From positions 8,790 to 16,726 of the forward strand of contig DFXC01000085.1 in NCBI GenBank assembly GCA_002383105.1: a DNA stretch of 7,937 nucleotides, given 5' to 3'. Shown here one piece after another: positions 5,426 to 7,937 of the stretch. The position numbers were made by a program, and so were the translations under genes. This DNA comes from Hyphomicrobiaceae bacterium UBA4118. GTDB taxonomy: Bacteria; Pseudomonadota; Alphaproteobacteria; Rhizobiales; Methyloligellaceae. Numbering within the stretch: position 1 is the stretch's first letter; the number at the start of each line of letters is the position of its first letter. Below the pieces are notes generated by a model, which searched no databases, was not told the DNA's origin, and saw only the letters and a program-made list of their open reading frames with translations.

Positions 5426-6421
5426 ATGACGAGCCGAAGCAAAAGATTGAGCATACTCGGCGCGATCGTTGCGCTGGCGTTGGGTGGAAGTACGGCAGCT
5501 TGCATCGCGGCGGACGTAACGCCAGCCGACTTGGTCGACGCGTTGAACGGTGTCTTCGGCAAGCATGCCGGCGATCGCGCCGCTCACACCAAAGGCGTTT
5601 GCCTGACCGGCAACTTCACGCCATCGGCCGATGCGCCGAAGCTGTCGAAGGCGCCGCACTTCGCCAAACCGGTGCCCATCATCGCCCGCTTCTCCTTGGG
5701 CGGCGGCAATCCGAGTGCGCCAGACAACGCCCAGGACAACGTCCGGGGTCTCGCCGTCAAATTCGATCTCGGCAGTGGAGCAAGTACCGACATCGTGACC
5801 ATCTCGGCGCCCATGTTCTTCGTGAAAACCCCGGAGCTGTTCGTCGAGTTCTTGAAGACCGTCGCGACCGGCGATCAAGAAAAGATCAAAGCGTTCTTCG
5901 GGGCCCATCCGGAATCGACGCTGCAGAATGCCTGGCTCACCTCGCACCCGGTGCCGGCGAGCTATGCGGGGGTGGGCTATTGGGGCGTGCATGCCTTCAC
6001 CTTCACCAACGCGGCCGGCGAGGCGCAGGTCGTCAAGTACAAGCTGATCCCGGAGGCGGGCGATCTCGGGCTCACGCCTGACGAGGCCAAGGCCAAAGGA
6101 CCCGACTTCTATGCCGGCGAGCTCAAGGACCGCTTGGCCAAAGGGCCGGTCGCCTTCGACCTCATGGCGATCCTTGGCCAAAAGGGCGATCCCACCAACG
6201 ATCCGACGCAAAGATGGAGCGATGAGGACAATCGGCCCAAGGTGCCGCTCGGCAAGATCAGCATCGAAGCCATTGCACCAGACGCCACGTGCAATGCCTT
6301 CAGCTTCCTTCCGGGCAATGTGGTGGACGGCATCGCCGGGCCGACCGACGACCCAGTCTTCGCCGCACGGTCGCCGGCCTATGCGGTGTCGTTGATCAGG
6401 CGGTTACAGACGGCGAAATAG
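5426..6421 (+). CDS. Exported catalase-related haem peroxidase
   Basis: A 331-residue protein of the short catalase-like peroxidase family. It probably reduces hydrogen peroxide or organic peroxides in the periplasm using haem b. ATG 5426 has AGGAGG (5411-5416, spacing 9); an in-frame upstream ATG at 5396 lacks one. Residues 1-29 are a signal peptide (SILGAIVALALGG core, cleavage near ACIAA/DVTP). Visible catalase features: distal His54 in RAAHTKGVCLTGNFTP, the IIARFS strand, NVRGLAVKFDL, and DIVTISAPMFFVKTPELF. Near the end, R315-x3-Y319 in RSPAYAVSLIRR is the proximal haem-ligand motif. The distal Asn of true catalases (in N-N-T-P) is Ser here, as expected for peroxidase-only relatives. Length is about two-thirds that of classical catalases, normal for this group. 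It stands alone as a transcription unit, followed by a strong hairpin. Confidence 0.9.
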   Translation: MTSRSKRLSILGAIVALALGGSTAACIAADVTPADLVDALNGVFGKHAGDRAAHTKGVCLTGNFTPSADAPKLSKAPHFAKPVPIIARFSLGGGNPSAPDNAQDNVRGLAVKFDLGSGASTDIVTISAPMFFVKTPELFVEFLKTVATGDQEKIKAFFGAHPESTLQNAWLTSHPVPASYAGVGYWGVHAFTFTNAAGEAQVVKYKLIPEAGDLGLTPDEAKAKGPDFYAGELKDRLAKGPVAFDLMAILGQKGDPTNDPTQRWSDEDNRPKVPLGKISIEAIAPDATCNAFSFLPGNVVDGIAGPTDDPVFAARSPAYAVSLIRRLQTAK

Positions 6422-6457
6422 GCGGCATTGCGAAGACCTTGGGCCGCTTAACCGGCC

Positions 6458-6488
6458 GGCAGGTGGAGCGGGTTACGCTTCATCTGCC
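6458..6488 (+). terminator. 13-bp hairpin downstream of the peroxidase gene
   Basis: GGCAGGTGGAGCG (6458-6470) pairs with CGCTTCATCTGCC (6476-6488) around the loop GGTTA. There are 13 continuous pairs, two of them G-U. The G-U pairs form only in plus-strand RNA (A-C mismatches on the other strand), so the structure belongs to the peroxidase transcript. It starts 37 bases after the stop codon. There is no T tract, so it is either a Rho-assisted terminator or an RNA-stabilising 3' hairpin. Confidence 0.6.
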
Positions 6489-6521
6489 TCGCCGGTGCGG
6501 GCCAAGGCTGCGAGGGGGACG

Positions 6522-6824
6522 TCAGCGCCGATAGCCGGCGAGGAAGGTCCGAACCGCCGTGGCCACGACATGCTCGATCCGAGCATCGCTCGGCCGGCCA
6601 GTCGCATTGAAGAGAAGCGGCTTGAACGTCATCGACTGACAGGAATCGAGAAACTGAGCGGCGGCGAGCTCGCAATCCTCGATGCTGAGAACGCCTGCCG
6701 TCACCTGGTCCTCGAGATAGCGGGCGACGCGCGCGATGCCGGACGCCGGGCCGGTCTCGTAGAACCGCCTGCCAATCTTAGGCATACGGTCGGCGATGCC
6801 GATCACCGTGCGCAGCGGCGGCCC
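6522..6824 (-). pseudogene. TetR-family repressor, C-terminal remnant
   Basis: About 98 codons on the minus strand ending at TGA 6522-6524. It reads TVIGIADRMPKIGRRFYETG, then PASGIARVARYLEDQVTAG, then EDCELAAAQFLDSC, closing LAGYRR. This is the ligand-binding and dimerisation half of AcrR/AefR-like TetR regulators (…R-x-V-I-x-E-A-x-R-x-P-x-L-G-x-x-F-Y-E-x-G-P…). The DNA-binding N-terminal half is absent. Upstream of about 6824 the open frame continues to 7031, but that stretch is antisense of a transporter tail and resembles no HTH. The remnant cannot bind an operator. Family call is confident; the exact break point, between roughly 6816 and 6830, is approximate. Confidence 0.75.
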
Positions 6825-7028
6825 GCGGTCGAGGCGCTGAACAACTTCGCGGCGAATCTGCACAGCTATGGCAGCGATGCTCAGGCCATGGCATTGAAGC
6901 AGCTCATGCAGATCGTCCATCGCCAAGGGGTGGTCATGGCCTTCGCCGACGTGTTCCTTCTGCTGACGCTGCTGTTTGTTGCGCTTGGCGCCCTGGCAAT
7001 CGTCGTCAAGCGGCCTGCCGCTGCCTAG
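6825..7028 (+). pseudogene. EmrB/DHA2-type MFS drug transporter, C-terminal remnant
   Basis: The last ~65 codons of a 14-helix major-facilitator drug exporter. They read NNFAANLHSYGSDAQAMALK, then QIVHRQGVVMAFADVFLLL, then a final membrane helix (LLTLLFVALGALAIVV) and KRPAAA, stop TAG 7026-7028. The R-Q-x-x-V-x-A-F-x-D-x-F signature followed by one helix and an Arg/Lys-Pro tail is characteristic of the EmrB C-terminus. The 13 preceding helices and any EmrA membrane-fusion gene are missing. The open frame extends left to 6495 only because it runs antisense to the tetR remnant. It cannot transport anything. Confidence 0.72.
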
Positions 7029-7070
7029 CAAGCCTCACGACCTTTCCACCCTGCGCCGTCACCGCAAAGC

Positions 7071-7099
7071 TTGACAGCGGGCGGGCTCAGCAGCTATCC
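7071..7099 (+). promoter_or_regulatory. Promoter of groES-groEL
   Basis: TTGACA (7071-7076, preceded by C) is followed after 17 bases by CTATCC (7094-7099). The C-T-T-G-A-C / C-T-A-T form fits both housekeeping and RpoH-type promoters of alphaproteobacteria. Transcription would start near 7105, immediately before CIRCE. Confidence 0.7.
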
Positions 7100-7109
7100 C
7101 CTAGACCGG

Positions 7110-7136
7110 TTAGCACTCGTATTCCTTGAGTGCCAA
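7110..7136 (+). promoter_or_regulatory. CIRCE operator (HrcA binding site)
   Basis: TTAGCACTC (7110-7118), nine bases, GAGTGCCAA (7128-7136). This is the CIRCE inverted repeat with one departure from consensus (C for T in the right arm). It sits at the expected transcription start, where the repressor HrcA would block groESL transcription until heat stress. Confidence 0.95.
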
Positions 7137-7209
7137 CGTGGTTCAATCCCTCATCTTCCGTTAAGCGGCGGCCAAGTCCGCCCAACGGCTTTTTCGGAGC
7201 TGAAACGCA

Positions 7210-7497
7210 ATGAAATTTCGTCCCCTGCATGATCGCGTCGTGGTCAAACGGCTCGAGGAGGAGCAGAAGACCAAAGGTGGCATCATCATTCCCGACACGG
7301 CGGCGGAGAAGCCGCAGACCGGCAAGGTCATCGCGGCAGGTCCTGGCGCCCGCGGCGAAGACGGCAAGCTCCAGCCCATGGGAGTGAAGGCCGGCGACAA
7401 GGTGCTGTTCGGCAAATGGTCGGGCACCGAGGTCAAGATCGACGGCGACGAGCTCCTCATCATGAAGGAGTCCGACATCATGGGGATCCTCGGCTAA
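7210..7497 (+). CDS. groES: Co-chaperonin GroES (Hsp10)
   Basis: A 95-residue, full-length GroES, the heptameric lid that caps GroEL and closes the folding chamber. It opens [14 protein letters not shown]. The mobile loop (about 17-35) carries the hydrophobic G-G-I-I-I-P tripeptide that docks on GroEL. V-x-A-x-G-P-G (about 40-46), [18 protein letters not shown] and the ending DIMGILG are all standard. GGAG at 7196-7199 lies 10 bases before ATG 7210. It is the first gene of an operon with groEL, under the CIRCE operator. The 5' leader from about 7105 to 7209 otherwise shows nothing distinctive. Confidence 0.98.
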   Translation: MKFRPLHDRVVVKRLEEEQKTKGGIIIPDTAAEKPQTGKVIAAGPGARGEDGKLQPMGVKAGDKVLFGKWSGTEVKIDGDELLIMKESDIMGILG

Positions 7498-7529
7498 CGG
7501 CCGTTCCCCGGACACAGAGTCAATGGCCT

Positions 7530-7569
7530 CACCCTTCGAGACGCGCGCTGAAGCGCGCTGCCCAGGGTG
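7530..7569 (+). repeat. Two-tier stem-loop in the groES-groEL spacer
   Basis: The outer stem is CACCCT (7530-7535) with AGGGTG (7564-7569). The inner stem is GCGCGC (7543-7548) with GCGCGC (7553-7558) and a TGAA loop. It lies in the 101-base gap between the genes. In Agrobacterium the groESL message is known to be cleaved at a stem-loop between the two genes, so a processing or stability role is plausible here. Confidence 0.55.
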
Positions 7570-7573
7570 CGGC

Positions 7574-7937
<364 letters not shown>

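Noticed and set aside
5492..5515. Lipoprotein signal in the peroxidase (Cys26 near the end of the signal peptide)
   Set aside because: The residues before Cys are S-T-A-A, without the Leu usual at the -3 position of a lipobox. An ordinary signal peptidase I site (C-I-A-A before D) fits better.
5273..6211. 312-codon open frame on the minus strand
   Set aside because: Antisense to the catalase-related peroxidase. Arg/Gly/Glu-rich shadow without any recognised motif.
6495..6827. N-terminal part of a 177-residue plus-strand protein
   Set aside because: Antisense of the TetR remnant. Only the part after about 6828 resembles a protein family (EmrB tail).

Overview
The window is GC-rich DNA from an alphaproteobacterium, most likely of the Rhizobiales/Hyphomicrobiales type. 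The evidence is the codon use, a CIRCE-controlled groES-groEL operon, a TipF-like membrane EAL protein and an alphaproteobacterial style of small exported proteins. No tRNA, rRNA, CRISPR array, insertion sequence or complete mobile element is visible. Species cannot be named from the sequence.

Layout, left to right. (1) 1-742: the 3' part of a von Willebrand A (vWA) domain gene, broken by an in-frame TAG where relatives have a Trp codon. It overlaps by one base a small Xre-type helix-turn-helix gene. (2) 905-2088: three consecutive genes for ~100-residue exported proteins that are paralogues. They share a signal peptide, a Pro/Gly start of the mature chain and a near-identical extreme C-terminus (E-L-x3-F-P-S-x2-W-P). 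This is the least explained content of the window. (3) 2166-3686, minus strand: a two-helix membrane protein with coiled coil and degenerate EAL domain, resembling the flagellar regulator TipF. (4) 3865-5208, minus strand: a class III PLP omega-amino acid:pyruvate aminotransferase. (5) 5426-6421: an exported catalase-related haem peroxidase, followed by a 13-bp hairpin. (6) 6522-7028: the scar of a deleted drug-efflux locus. The C-terminal half of a TetR repressor (minus strand) abuts the last ~65 codons of an EmrB-type transporter (plus strand), as one deletion through a divergent tetR / emrAB locus would leave. (7) 7071-7937: heat-shock promoter, CIRCE operator, groES and the first 113 codons of groEL.

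The genes do not form one pathway. Housekeeping or metabolic genes (groESL, aminotransferase, peroxidase, EAL protein) are separated by accessory material in decay (vWA/HTH, tetR/emrB) and by the lineage-specific exported family. Two independent gene-inactivation events in under 8 kb mark this as a remodelled stretch of chromosome. Several start codons were moved from the longest possible reading frame to positions with a clear Shine-Dalgarno sequence, notably in the EAL protein, the peroxidase and the first two exported proteins.
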